This document shows positions 50,373 through 58,326 of a stretch of DNA of 64,000 bases, in pieces. Positions within the stretch are counted from its first letter, which is position 1, and every line of letters begins with the position of its first letter. This DNA comes from Sinohyriopsis cumingii (Eukaryota > Mollusca > Bivalvia > Unionida > Unionidae): contig CM068825.1 of the NCBI GenBank assembly GCA_028554795.2, positions 151,378,053 to 151,442,052 of the forward strand, written 5' to 3'. Below the pieces are notes generated by a model. That model was not told where the DNA came from. It did not search any database and was given only the letters and a program-made list of their open reading frames with translations. Position numbers and translations under genes: made by a program.

Positions 50373-50428
50373 AGGGGTTATGGTCAAGATCGATAGTTCA
50401 TTGTGACTACCAAGACCAAGCGAACAAG

Positions 50429-50704
50429 ATGAATACTTTCAGAGAAACACAAAACAAGTTCAGAAAGGCACAATTCAAGTTTGGGGCTTCTGAAGTGGAA
50501 TGTGATTGTGAGCCTTGCGATGGGAACGATGCTGTACTCTGTGACCTTAGCGATGCCGTAAAGCATCATGGGAACTTTGTTCTCACTACTCCTGTCATGG
50601 AAAGTGATGCTGTGCATGTCAAACCTGAGGGATGCGAAAGCGATGCCGCTCGTCCTCTTGAACACTTTACTGGGTTTCGTTTTAAAGGTGAATGTTCACC
50701 TTGA
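50429..50704 (+). CDS. Small unknown protein with CDCEPC motif
   Basis: 91 residues with their own TATA box. The N-terminus is basic and amphipathic (FRETQNKFRKAQFKFG); then come a Cys cluster (ECDCEPCDG), a further Cys, and three 'DAV/SDA' repeats whose DNA ('gcgatg..gatgctgt', 'agcgatgccg', 'agtgatgctg') repeats too. No domain recognised. It lies between the two BIR genes and runs in the same direction. Function unknown. Confidence 0.55.
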   Translation: MNTFRETQNKFRKAQFKFGASEVECDCEPCDGNDAVLCDLSDAVKHHGNFVLTTPVMESDAVHVKPEGCESDAARPLEHFTGFRFKGECSP

Positions 50705-50752
50705 CGTCTACCCCCCTACGGATGTCATCCAGCCCTGAGCAAACTCCTGTCC

Positions 50753-51442
50753 ATGTCACCCAACCCTCATCGAAACGAACCTGTGAAAGACGAATATTCG
50801 TTTCCTGTGCGTTTGTCGGAATACTGCGACTTTGAAAATCGTCTTCAATCGTTCAAAGGAAAATGGCCAAAGTATCTGGGAGGACCAACTCCTGAAGAAT
50901 TAGCCAGAGCCGGATTTTTCTACTTGGGCGAAGGGGATAAAGTCAAGTGTTTCAGTTGCGGTGTGTCACTTCACCACTGGGAACCGCAAGATTCGGCCTA
51001 CCTATTCCTATTCATGGATACTTTACAAGAGAACATTCGTGCTTTGCCTGTCGAGTTGAAAGAACGCATTTACCGAGAGCTGGTCAAAATACAAGTCAAA
51101 CGTAAAGAACAGTTGCATCCGTTACGTCACCAGATCTTTAACCACTGGTACCTGAATGGTATAAGAGAACTGATTCGTCAGAAATTGTTTCAGTGGTCAG
51201 ACCTTGTTCAATACTTCCAGGCCCCCGATGATCCACGTGTTCATCATTTTGGTTACTTCGAGATTCACCTAGTGAAACACATTGAGGAAAACAAGTTAAA
51301 GGATTACCAACATATGTTACGTGGAAACTACTTAGAGAAAGAGGAAACGTCTAATCGAACTTTGAAATATAGGTTACAGTTTGGAGCATTTAGATTCCCC
51401 ACTGGAGCACGAAGATCTCTGGCTAGAAAGTACGTGTATTGA
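50753..51442 (+). CDS. Truncated BIR domain fused to helical unknown domain
   Basis: 229 residues. Residues 18-82 are the first half of a BIR domain ('YCDFENRLQSFKGKWP', 'ELARAGFFYLGEGDKVKCFSCG', C66 and C69). Compared with BIR gene 1 the text jumps from 'DSA' straight to 'YLFLF', losing about 12 residues that include the His and last Cys zinc ligands, so this BIR should not bind zinc. From residue 88 (an internal ATG at 51,014) the protein is helical: 'LPVELKERIYRELVKIQVKRKEQ' resembles the F-box-like start of proteins I have seen in large DNA viruses, but I cannot name it. The two halves may be natural partners or two genes joined by the deletion. The frame is open throughout. Confidence 0.75.
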   Translation: MSPNPHRNEPVKDEYSFPVRLSEYCDFENRLQSFKGKWPKYLGGPTPEELARAGFFYLGEGDKVKCFSCGVSLHHWEPQDSAYLFLFMDTLQENIRALPVELKERIYRELVKIQVKRKEQLHPLRHQIFNHWYLNGIRELIRQKLFQWSDLVQYFQAPDDPRVHHFGYFEIHLVKHIEENKLKDYQHMLRGNYLEKEETSNRTLKYRLQFGAFRFPTGARRSLARKYVY

Positions 51443-51459
51443 CTCCGAAACAAATAGAG

Positions 51460-51467
51460 TATAAAAA
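51460..51467 (+). promoter_or_regulatory. TATA box
   Basis: TATAAAAA just after the 51,442 stop; it would drive the 51,477-51,943 region. Confidence 0.6.
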
Positions 51468-51476
51468 CAGGCTGCC

Positions 51477-51943
51477 ATACCACGACTTTTATCACATGTA
51501 ATTGAACAGATTCCGTGGCAGGAACTTAATGACCATACTCAAACCGTGGATCATTACCATCAATTATTAGAAGAACTGTATCCAATCAATTTGGGACGAC
51601 GCATAGTGTATGTCTTAGTGACTTGTTTTCTGGGATTTCGTTTACCAGCCGATTCCTTGTGGACTCTTTACGAACAGTATTTACCACCTCATTCAACATG
51701 AAAGTGGTGCCTTTAAATGTTCACGAGAGACTCATTTTGCTCAAAACCTTATGTTTTCATCTGGATACTTCTCGACCTCTACGGGAAAAAAAGATTCGTC
51801 AACTTTTAGCTACCCAAGATGTGTATGACGATGTGTGTGTAGCGTTTGACTTACACCCCCATTGGACAGATGTCCGTGCCTGGAAAAAATGGGATTTTGG
51901 GGCTTGGACCGAAGAAGTGGCACAGTATGCTCGAGAGTTGTGA
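51477..51943 (+). pseudogene. Helical unknown protein in two frames
   Basis: The first frame (about 51,477-51,701) is open and protein-like ('IEQIPWQELNDHTQTVDHYH') but has no ATG near its start; an ATA at 51,477 could be a lost ATG, though it lies very close to the TATA box. It ends at TGA 51,699-51,701, overlapping an ATG (51,698) that opens the second frame, 51,698-51,943 ('LNVHERLILLKTLCFHLDT ... DVYDDVCVAFDLHPHW'). Either these are two genes with an ATGA overlap or one gene with a frameshift. Both parts look all-alpha and lack a recognisable domain. A death-fold adaptor is conceivable beside BIR genes, but I see no motif proving it. Confidence 0.5.
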
Positions 51944-52229
51944 TCCTTCCTTTCAACGTCCAAAGAAAAAAGTCAATTTTCAACCTGTGTTAGTGACAGT
52001 ACCAGAAGAACCTGTCACCCAGGACAGGACTGTCGTGGACATGCCTGAAAGACCCTTTCGGGAGGACACTTGTGTGACCTTACCCCCTATAGAACTGGTC
52101 AGAACATTACCCAAAACATGTTGTACAGACACTTGTGTTTATTCTACGTTGATGATTTTGATGTGCCTTTTATCGTTGTACTTAAGCCTTTGGCTTTTAT
52201 ATATTTTTGTCTTTCGTGTTCATGTTTAA
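51927..52229 (+). CDS. Small single-pass membrane protein
   Basis: 100 residues from ATG 51,927, overlapping the previous frame by 17 nt. Residues 1-70 are Pro/Arg/Glu-rich and soluble; the C-terminus is one strong transmembrane segment (residues about 73-98, 'STLMILMCLLSLYLSLWLLY') ending in 'VFRVHV'. Cys pairs precede the membrane segment. An upstream frame extension to 51,846 only shadows the previous gene and was not used. AATAAA at 52,237 follows the stop by 7 nt. Function unknown. Confidence 0.6.
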   Translation: MLESCDPSFQRPKKKVNFQPVLVTVPEEPVTQDRTVVDMPERPFREDTCVTLPPIELVRTLPKTCCTDTCVYSTLMILMCLLSLYLSLWLLYIFVFRVHV

Positions 52230-52236
52230 AACATTC

Positions 52237-52266
52237 AATAAACGTGTCCTGAAAAAAGTATATAAA
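52237..52266 (+). promoter_or_regulatory. Poly(A) signal followed by ATPase TATA box
   Basis: AATAAA at 52,237-52,242 ends the preceding unit; TATATAAA at 52,259-52,266 is 54 nt before the ATPase ATG. Confidence 0.7.
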
Positions 52267-52312
52267 CTCTTGTCTTGTTTGTTTTCGTGTCACAAGTGAC
52301 ATTCCTGACACT

Positions 52313-53066
52313 ATGGCTACTTCTGCTGTCTCTGCTCCCTCTTCCTCTACTGTCAATGTCATCGACGAACACTTAGATCGTGCCAGTTGGGAGGCTTTGT
52401 ATCTTCGCCATCTCTTTAACATGCTCATTGCTGGACCTAGCGGTTCAGGCAAAACCGAATTCGTCAAACGTTTGATCGAACATAAACATCATTTGATCGA
52501 TCGACCACCTCAACGTATCGTGTGGTGTTACAAAGAGTGGCAATCGGCATACAGCCTCTTGCGAGAAAGTCAAGGCGATTCCATCGTGTTTGTGGAAAGC
52601 ATTCCTAAAGAAGACGACGGCATCGTCTCTGACTCCCGTCAAACCGATTTGGTCGTTTTTTGACGACATATTAGGAGAAGACGAAGAAGAAATTAAACTG
52701 TGGTTCACGCGCAAAGGGCATCACCCTAATGCCAGTGTCGTTTGCATCACTCAAAATTTGTTTCAACAAAGTAAAGCCCATCGCACCATCAGTCTCAATG
52801 CGCATTACGTGGTCTTGATTAAAAGCCCTCGAGATAACTCGCAAGTGCAAGTCTTAGCCAAACAGTTAGGAACGCCTTGGCTGACTCAGGCGTACGACGA
52901 TGCCACTCAAACTCCACACGCCTATTTAGTCGTCGATTTGAAACCTACGACCCCGATGATTTGCGATTTCGTACCCACTTGTTTCACCACTGGGGCCAAG
53001 AAGGAAGGCCTGTCCTGTACACGTCTCCCTCCTCGACTTAACTTCACTCCACAAAAAAATCTATAA
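52313..53066 (+). pseudogene. FtsK/HerA-type genome-packaging ATPase, one frameshift
   Basis: About 250 residues. Walker A is GPSGSGKT (residues 41-48 of the first frame). Walker B is 'DLVVF' followed by two Asp in the next frame, at about 52,645-52,668. A sensor-like 'VVCITQN' lies at about 52,738. The frame changes at a T6 run (52,656-52,661): removing one T restores a continuous hhhhDD Walker B, so this is a one-base insertion or a homopolymer reading error. Downstream 'LNAHYVVLIKSPRD' and 'LAKQLG' are typical of the Polinton/adenovirus-like packaging ATPase branch. Role: ATP-driven DNA packaging into the capsid (family knowledge). The start is the first ATG after the TATA box. Confidence 0.93.
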
Positions 53067-53069
53067 AAA
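53062..53069 (+). promoter_or_regulatory. TATA box for the core-like gene
   Basis: TATAAAAA overlapping the ATPase stop codon, 45 nt before ATG 53,107. Confidence 0.7.
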
Positions 53070-53106
53070 CCTCAGACACCTTTCGTCTGTTTCACACAGC
53101 ATCAAC

Positions 53107-54067
53107 ATGACGTCCCTTCAATCACATCTCCCTGTCAAATTGATTCGTGCCTTGTATGGCATCAGTTGAGAATTAAAACCACAAATACGAGCTCGTGTCT
53201 TAGAAGCTAGTCTCAAAAAAGTCTTACGATGGTTCACGGTGACAGCACGTCAATTACTACAAGGGATCATTCAGATTCCTCATCAAACTAAACGCTTTTT
53301 TGATCGAAACAAAGTCGCTTTGACCCAACTGGCCGATCCTCGCATCGACACTCAAACCAAAAAACAAATCATTTTGAAACCTGGAGGGAGCGGTACTCTA
53401 GGAGGGGTCATCATTCGCTCTCTCTTAAGATGGGATCCTAATGCCCCCAAAGTTCTCACCAAGAAAAAAGTCAAACGAAGCTCCAAGAAGAAGAAGAAAA
53501 AGACCAGGTCCCCAAGGAGACCCGTGTCTGCAAGAACTTCTCCAGTGGCGGGACCTTCCTCTTACCAGACACCACCCCGGAAAAAGAAAAGAAGCCCCCA
53601 GAAAAAAGAAGCAGAGAAAAAGTCCCCAGAAAAAGAAAAGTCCACAAAAAACTAGTCGCAAGAGAGGCACTTCGGCCAGGACGCAACCTAACACTCGCAA
53701 ACCACGACCTGCAACGGCGGTGACCGCGTCTCCGGTAGCCTCAGGTTCATTCACTTCCCCGTTGATGTCACCAAGAACTGATGAGTACTTGGAGACGTTG
53801 ATCACACCAAGAACTTCTCCGTTGATAATCCCAAGAACTTCCCCAGTGGCAGGACCCTCCAATTTAGTGACAGTGGCCGCTGCTCACAAAGTAACTGCTC
53901 CCAAAATCAAAGTTCAAGAAAGATCGGGCATGTTACAAAGTTTACTGGATTTGTCCATGCAATAACTGACTCGATTTAGTCCGTTACGTACCCCTGCACG
54001 ACGTGTCATGCCTGTCTTGAAGTTGATACGACGTAAAGACAATCAGTGGCGACGCGTTCCAGTATAA
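53107..54067 (+). pseudogene. Basic core-like protein, broken
   Basis: An original frame of about 320 codons. Residues 1-20 are followed by TGA 53,167-53,169. An 'ADPRIDTQTKKQIILKPGGS' block resembles the QKKK..LVQRGG block of the pX-like gene next door. Then comes a very basic Lys/Arg/Ser/Pro region. The motif RTSPVAGPS appears once in the first frame (about 53,536) and again in another frame (about 53,827), and a similar 'TPRTSPLI' lies between, so one frameshift occurred in the A-rich stretch about 53,590-53,655. A further TAA at 53,963-53,965 is followed by 33 open codons (basic, 'TPARRVMPVLKLIRRKDNQW') to the stop at 54,065. Probable DNA-condensing virion core protein, by composition and position. 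Confidence 0.7.
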
Positions 54068-54071
54068 AAAA
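54063..54071 (+). promoter_or_regulatory. TATA box for the pX-like gene
   Basis: TATAAAAAA overlapping the preceding stop codon, 54 nt before ATG 54,117. Confidence 0.7.
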
Positions 54072-54116
54072 GCTCTGTGACCAAGTAGGGGTATCAATGT
54101 TTTGGTGCTCCTGAAG

Positions 54117-54523
54117 ATGTCACCCTCCAGAAAACATCCCTCTTCTAAACAGTCCCAAGGAGAGCAAAGGAAAGGACTACCTCCTCGTTGAGTCAAGCAT
54201 GGGGACATGTTATCTGTCCTGGCCAAAGCTTCTCCACCCCTACGAAAAAAAAAATCATTCAAACGGCTTCCAAAGAGGTTATCAATACCGTGTTCGAATG
54301 TTGTTTGAACGTCTTGAAAGGTACGATCCCTTTGTCCAAATACCATAAACAATGCTTAGGCAAACATCGTCACGTTCTTCGCCAAATGGTTCAAAAGAAA
54401 ATCCCCATTCGTCAAAAAAAGAAGATGTTGGTCCAACGTGGAGGAATTTTGCCCCTCTTGTCAGGTCCCTTACTGAAAGGAGTCATGGGAACCATGTTCG
54501 GAGGACTCGTGGGAGCAAGATAA
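54117..54523 (+). pseudogene. pX-like core/hydrophobic-tail protein, broken
   Basis: About 135 codons. An N-terminal basic stretch is interrupted by TGA 54,189-54,191; then 'MLSVLAKASPPLRK' leads to an A10 run (54,244-54,253) where the frame changes. After it, 'IIQTASKEVINTVFECCLNV', 'LRQMVQKKIPIRQKKKMLVQ' and 'RGGILPLLSGPLL' with a Gly-rich hydrophobic end. The helical 'ASKE.IN..ECCLNVLKG' followed by a KKK..LVQRGG and hydrophobic tail is a very common small protein of animal Polintons/adintoviruses, likened by others to adenovirus pX. It is probably a virion protein associated with DNA or membrane. Confidence 0.8.
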
Positions 54524-54527
54524 AAAG
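54519..54527 (+). promoter_or_regulatory. TATA-like box for the VPY gene
   Basis: GATAAAAAG overlapping the preceding stop, 53 nt before ATG 54,572; weaker than the other boxes. Confidence 0.45.
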
Positions 54528-54571
54528 GCCCTCTGAAGTCCCAAGATCTCAGAATCGACCCCTGACATCCC

Positions 54572-55189
54572 ATGGAAGGACGAAAACTAGCTTTAGTGCC
54601 CTACAAACGATGGATGGAATACCATCGTTGCCAAGAACAACGCACCCCGCATTTACCTCCCAATCCCCATTTGACTGAGATGTCCCAGTTACAACACGAA
54701 TTGCAGTTCCTTGATGGATCGCCAAGATTTGTCCGAAACAGAAAAATCGCAAAAGTACGGTCAACTCTTGCAACGACTGCAACTCTTTCACCAGAAAGCT
54801 TTAGGCGAAACAGCTCTACCCACTCTGAAAGATTTCAAGACCTTGATGAAAAGTACAGCACCATCACCAGTACCACTACCACCACTACCAGTGACCAAGA
54901 CAGAAAAAGGAGAAGAAGAGAAGGGTTTCAAACTCCACCAGAAAAAGTACGCAAGTTAACAACACCACCTACCTCCAGAATTGGATGGATTAAAAAGATG
55001 ATGACCACCCCTTCTTCATCAGAAGAGAAAAAGAAGGTGAAGACAGAAGTGAAACAAGAAAAAATATCCCCTGTTCAGATATCCTCCTCCTTCACACCTA
55101 TTGCCGGTCGTACACGCAAAGCATTGCAATCCAAAAAAGTACCCCACGAGAAAAAGAGTAGCATCTTCCAAGACTGGGTGCCTTACTAA
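54572..55189 (+). pseudogene. Conserved Polinton 'VPY' protein, two compensating frameshifts
   Basis: About 205 codons. 'KLALVPYKRW' opens the protein, as in many Polintons ('..LVPYEKY..'). The next conserved part, 'MDRQDLSETEKSQKYGQLLQ RLQLFHQKAL', sits in a different frame from about 54,711, and the C-terminal 'PPTSRIGWIKKMM' to 'FQDWVPY' is again in the first frame. Two opposite shifts, at about 54,700-54,712 and 54,900-54,945, therefore bracket a 200-base stretch read wrongly in the first frame. The middle is Pro/Thr/Lys-rich. Function in the family is unknown; its position between pX and integrase is typical. Confidence 0.72.
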
Positions 55190-55204
55190 CACACAAACAA
55201 AAGA

Positions 55205-56314
55205 ATGGAAAAAGTCTTAGCCAGCATTTACTACGATCCCTCCCATCCTGCAGGTTACGCAGGGGTTCAAAAATTGTATCGTGCTGCCAAAACTCGACTG
55301 AAAAGTCTCCGTTTACCTCAAGTGCAACGATGGTTACAAAAACAAGCTACTTACCCTTTACACAAACCCATTCGACGCAAGTTTTCCAGAAGTCGCACCC
55401 GAGTGGAAGGCATCGATCATCAATGGCAAGCCGATTTAGCCGATGTCTCTCATTTGGCCAGCTACAATCGCGGGTACAAATATTTGTTTTGTGTCATCGA
55501 CGTCTTTTCCAAATTTGCCTGGGTCGTGCCCTTGACTTCCAAATCGAGCAGTGAGTTAGTGCGAGCCCTGCAACGGGTGTTGAAACAAAGCGGTCGTCAC
55601 CCTCTTCGATGGCAAACGGACAAAGGCACCGAATTTCTGAACCAAGCTTTCCAAAAAGAATTAAAGAAACGTGACATTCATTTTTTTACCACCGAGAATC
55701 CTGAACCCAAAGCCAGCATCGCGGAACGTTTTCAACGCACTTTGAAAGAACGCATGTGGAAATATTTTACGCATCATCACACTCTGAAGTACATTGACAT
55801 CTCACCGCACCTGGTGCAAGCGTACAACCAAACTTACCATCGAAGTATCGGACGTGCCCCGCAAGAAGTGACTCCCGAGAACGAAGTGCTGGTGTTCAAG
55901 CACCTGTTTGGTACGTCTCCGACGAGGGCTATCCCCAAGAAAAGTAGAGTGTTGACCGTAGGAGATTGGGTGCGCATTGGTAAAACTAAACGCACTTTCG
56001 ACAAAGGTTACTTACCTAACTGGACTACCGGATTGTTTCGTGTCACTGGACGAGTGCATGGCCGTCATCCTGCCGTCAATAAATTAGAAGACATGAACGG
56101 AGAAGTGCTCAAAGGAACGTTTTATTTGCTCGAGTTACAACGTGTCACCAAAAAAGAAGACGACGTGTATGACATCGAAAGCATTCTCGGACGCAGAACC
56201 CGTAAAGTGGGCAAACGACGTGTCAAAGAAGTCAAAGTACGCTGGAAAGGATATCCACCCAGTTTTCATTCTTGGATCGACGTTTCGCAAGTCATCGACT
56301 ATAAAAAGAAGTGA
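55205..56314 (+). CDS. int: Retroviral-type integrase with C-terminal chromodomain
   Basis: 369 residues, uninterrupted. Domains: N-terminal helical region with 'IYYDPSHPAGYAGVQKL'; rve catalytic core with D77 (WQADLAD), D139 (WQTDKGTEF) and E174 (KASIAERFQ), a proper D,D-35-E triad; SH3-like barrel around 'VGDWVRIGKTKRTFDKGY'; chromodomain (residues about 323-369, 'YDIESILGRR', 'KVRWKGY', 'SWIDVSQV'). It catalyses 3' processing and strand transfer of element ends into chromosomes; the chromodomain is thought to guide it to modified histones. There is no clear TATA box before it and it starts 15 nt after the VPY gene. It is the only large gene of the element without a stop or shift. Confidence 0.96.
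   Translation: MEKVLASIYYDPSHPAGYAGVQKLYRAAKTRLKSLRLPQVQRWLQKQATYPLHKPIRRKFSRSRTRVEGIDHQWQADLADVSHLASYNRGYKYLFCVIDVFSKFAWVVPLTSKSSSELVRALQRVLKQSGRHPLRWQTDKGTEFLNQAFQKELKKRDIHFFTTENPEPKASIAERFQRTLKERMWKYFTHHHTLKYIDISPHLVQAYNQTYHRSIGRAPQEVTPENEVLVFKHLFGTSPTRAIPKKSRVLTVGDWVRIGKTKRTFDKGYLPNWTTGLFRVTGRVHGRHPAVNKLEDMNGEVLKGTFYLLELQRVTKKEDDVYDIESILGRRTRKVGKRRVKEVKVRWKGYPPSFHSWIDVSQVIDYKKK
56299..56307 (+). promoter_or_regulatory. TATA box at integrase 3' end
   Basis: TATAAAAAG overlapping the last integrase codons. Only 21 nt separate it from ATG 56,320, which is short for this element. Confidence 0.4.
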
Positions 56315-56319
56315 CCATC

Positions 56320-56726
56320 ATGCCTTTCACACAGACGCAGCTCCTACTGCTACCACTCCTTCACCCAGTTCTTCTCTGAAAGATTTACAAAAACAACCTT
56401 TGTGGGTGTGGTGTGGAGAACGTGTGCCTAAAACGCACATCGTCTTTTTCTGCCAAATCTTCGTGGTGTATTGTGTCATCGGGGAAGCCATCGCCAATTT
56501 AATTTTGCAACAAGAAGACAAACAATTGTGGACCATTTTATTGAGCAGCTGCATCGGTAACCTGCTACCCAATCCCTCCCTGAAATTCTCTTCCAACGGG
56601 AACCACGGGAACCTTGTGTCCAGTGCCAGTGTCAGTCACCACTCCAACAACAACCCTATTTTGGGCGGAGACACGCCTCTGACGTCCAGTAACCCCTCGG
56701 ACAGCCACAGAACTCTGGAATTCTGA
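56320..56726 (+). pseudogene. Small membrane protein, start frame uncertain
   Basis: The protein-like frame reads 'SLKDLQKQPLWVWCGERVPK' then two hydrophobic helices, 'IVFFCQIFVVYCVIGEAIAN' and 'LWTILLSSCIGNLLPNPSL', and a Ser/Asn/Pro-rich tail ending at TGA 56,724-56,726. The 'VVFFCQ..., LW..LLSSC.G.LLPNP' pattern is conserved in small two-helix proteins of animal Polintons next to the penton gene. The only ATG after the integrase stop (56,320) is in another frame, so a one-base indel probably separates the start from the body. Possible virion membrane protein. Confidence 0.6.
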
Positions 56727-58064
56727 GTCACACTAACCAATTTTACTTAACCTTACCCAGTGACAGTTCCATGGAGGTGTTTCCCAACAACACCTTGTGC
56801 TGTTGCACGGCCAAATTACCTCAGATCATCCCATTAGATCACGAAGCCCATTGGGAAGTGGCTTTGGTGGAAATGATTCACCCAACACAAATCAAAAACA
56901 TCACTGAAACTCAAAACATTTTTGAGGTCGAAATCCTTAACCAACAATAGCAAGAAACCATGAATGAAATCGGGTTTTCAGGCGACGTAAAACCATCCAA
57001 CAATTCACTCTTCAGTATCTACACCTTGAAAATTCCGTCAGGGTTTTATTTTAGTGGTCAACATTTGGTGGATACCATTGCTTCCAGATTCGAGTTAGCC
57101 TTTGGCAAAATCCTGAACAGAACCAAAAAAAGTGTCACCTTGGAGTACCATAAAGTGGCTCGTCGTTTACTGATGAAATTTCAGGATACCCAAACGTTGT
57201 CCATCAGTTTTATTCGTGACTTGTCTGATATTTTAGGTGGAGACACAAAAATGGCTCCAAATTTTAAACCGAAGATCAACAGCAATATGGAATTTTACAA
57301 GTTTTTTCGATTCCCTGTAGAACTGAACCAAGGACTGAATTTGATGTTTGTGTATTCCGATGTGGTGGAGTACAACGTGGTTGGACACACCTCCGTACCG
57401 TTACTGCGTGTCATTCCTTTCAAAGTGGATTCTGCCACGACCACTGACGAGGAAGGTGGAAACACTTACCACGTCCACCGCGAATTTGTACATCCTCCCT
57501 ATTTGCCTGTCAGCAAGTCGTATTTGGACACGGTCAACATTGCTATAAAAGGAGATCTGGGACAAAATATTTCATTCACCAAAGGAAAAGTCACGGTGAA
57601 ACTCCATTCTCGAAAACGGTTCTCTCACGACTCGCAAGTCATGTATCCAGTGTACCGAGGGGTTGCTTGACAACGAGGACACGGTTTAGGAGATATGTTA
57701 AAATCGGCCTTTCGTTCGGTGGCTTCGGTGTTGAAACCGATGGTGACACGCGGATTGCACGCCTTGAAAGATGCGTCACTGACACACGGTAAAGAATTTC
57801 TCCAAAATGTCATCATCGAGAAACAAAACCCCAAAGAAGCTTTCTTGAGGGCAGGCAAAACTGTCTTGCTGCAAATGGGTAAAGACCTTTTAGGCCGACG
57901 AGAAACTCCTATAAATGCCCTGCACGCTACCGAGTCAGGCAATCAGCAAGGACAAGGCAAAGAGACGACGAAGAAAACACCCTTTCACCAGACTTCACAC
58001 GTCTAAAGCTAGAAAGGCAAAGAAAAGAAGAAACGTTCGAGACCTAGACGTTTTTGATTATTGA
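56723..58064 (+). pseudogene. Penton/minor-capsid-like protein with basic tail, broken
   Basis: About 447 codons in one original frame. The N-terminal beta-rich domain has 'FYLTLPSDSSMEVFPNNTLC' and 'HWEVALVEMIHPTQIKNI', a signature of Polinton penton/fibre-type proteins; 'KIPSGFYFSGQHLVDTIASR' follows. The C-terminal part 'QRGHGLGDMLKSAFRSVASV' and the helical segment after it match the membrane-active/basic tail usual in this family. Damage: no ATG before residue 17 (a CTG at 56,723, overlapping the previous stop, could be a lost ATG in an ATGA overlap), TAG 56,948-56,950, TGA 57,668-57,670, and a frameshift at about 57,905-57,960, after which the Arg/Lys-rich end ('NVRDLDVFDY') finishes at TGA 58,062-58,064. 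Role: capsid vertex and internal protein (family knowledge). Confidence 0.82.
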
Positions 58065-58077
58065 GACACAGAAAAAA

Positions 58078-58326
58078 ATGATGCACCGAGAATCTTGCTC
58101 TTGTTCCAAGTCGGAACTGGATCTGTTTGCCATGCCCCCCACCATGATAACGATGCAAGAATCCCAGTGGGTGGAATTTCTCATGACACTCATTGAACGT
58201 TGCGGCTCGAAAACCGTGGAGGGATGTTTTCCTTCACGTCCGCGCATTGACTTTAAAGCCGGGGTAGCCTCCAGTCTAACCATCCATTGTCGACTCATCC
58301 TCCTACGAAGATGTGCTCCAAACTAG
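58078..58326 (+). pseudogene. Major capsid protein (hexon-like), N-terminal stub only
   Basis: The first about 34 residues, including 'CSKSELDLFAMPP' and 'QESQWVEF', match the start of the double jelly-roll major capsid protein of animal Polintons ('SELDLF..PPTQTS...WVEY'). After about 58,179 the resemblance stops; the remaining frame to 58,326 is unlike the family, which normally has 450-650 residues. More than 90% of the gene is therefore deleted here. It starts 14 nt after the penton-like stop, the usual order. Confidence 0.72.

Noticed and set aside
57544..57551. TATAAAAG as a promoter
   Set aside because: Inside penton-like coding sequence with no suitable ATG at the usual distance.
57695..58006. 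Separate 103-codon gene
   Set aside because: In the same frame as the penton-like gene, separated only by TGA 57,668-57,670, and family members have both parts in one protein.
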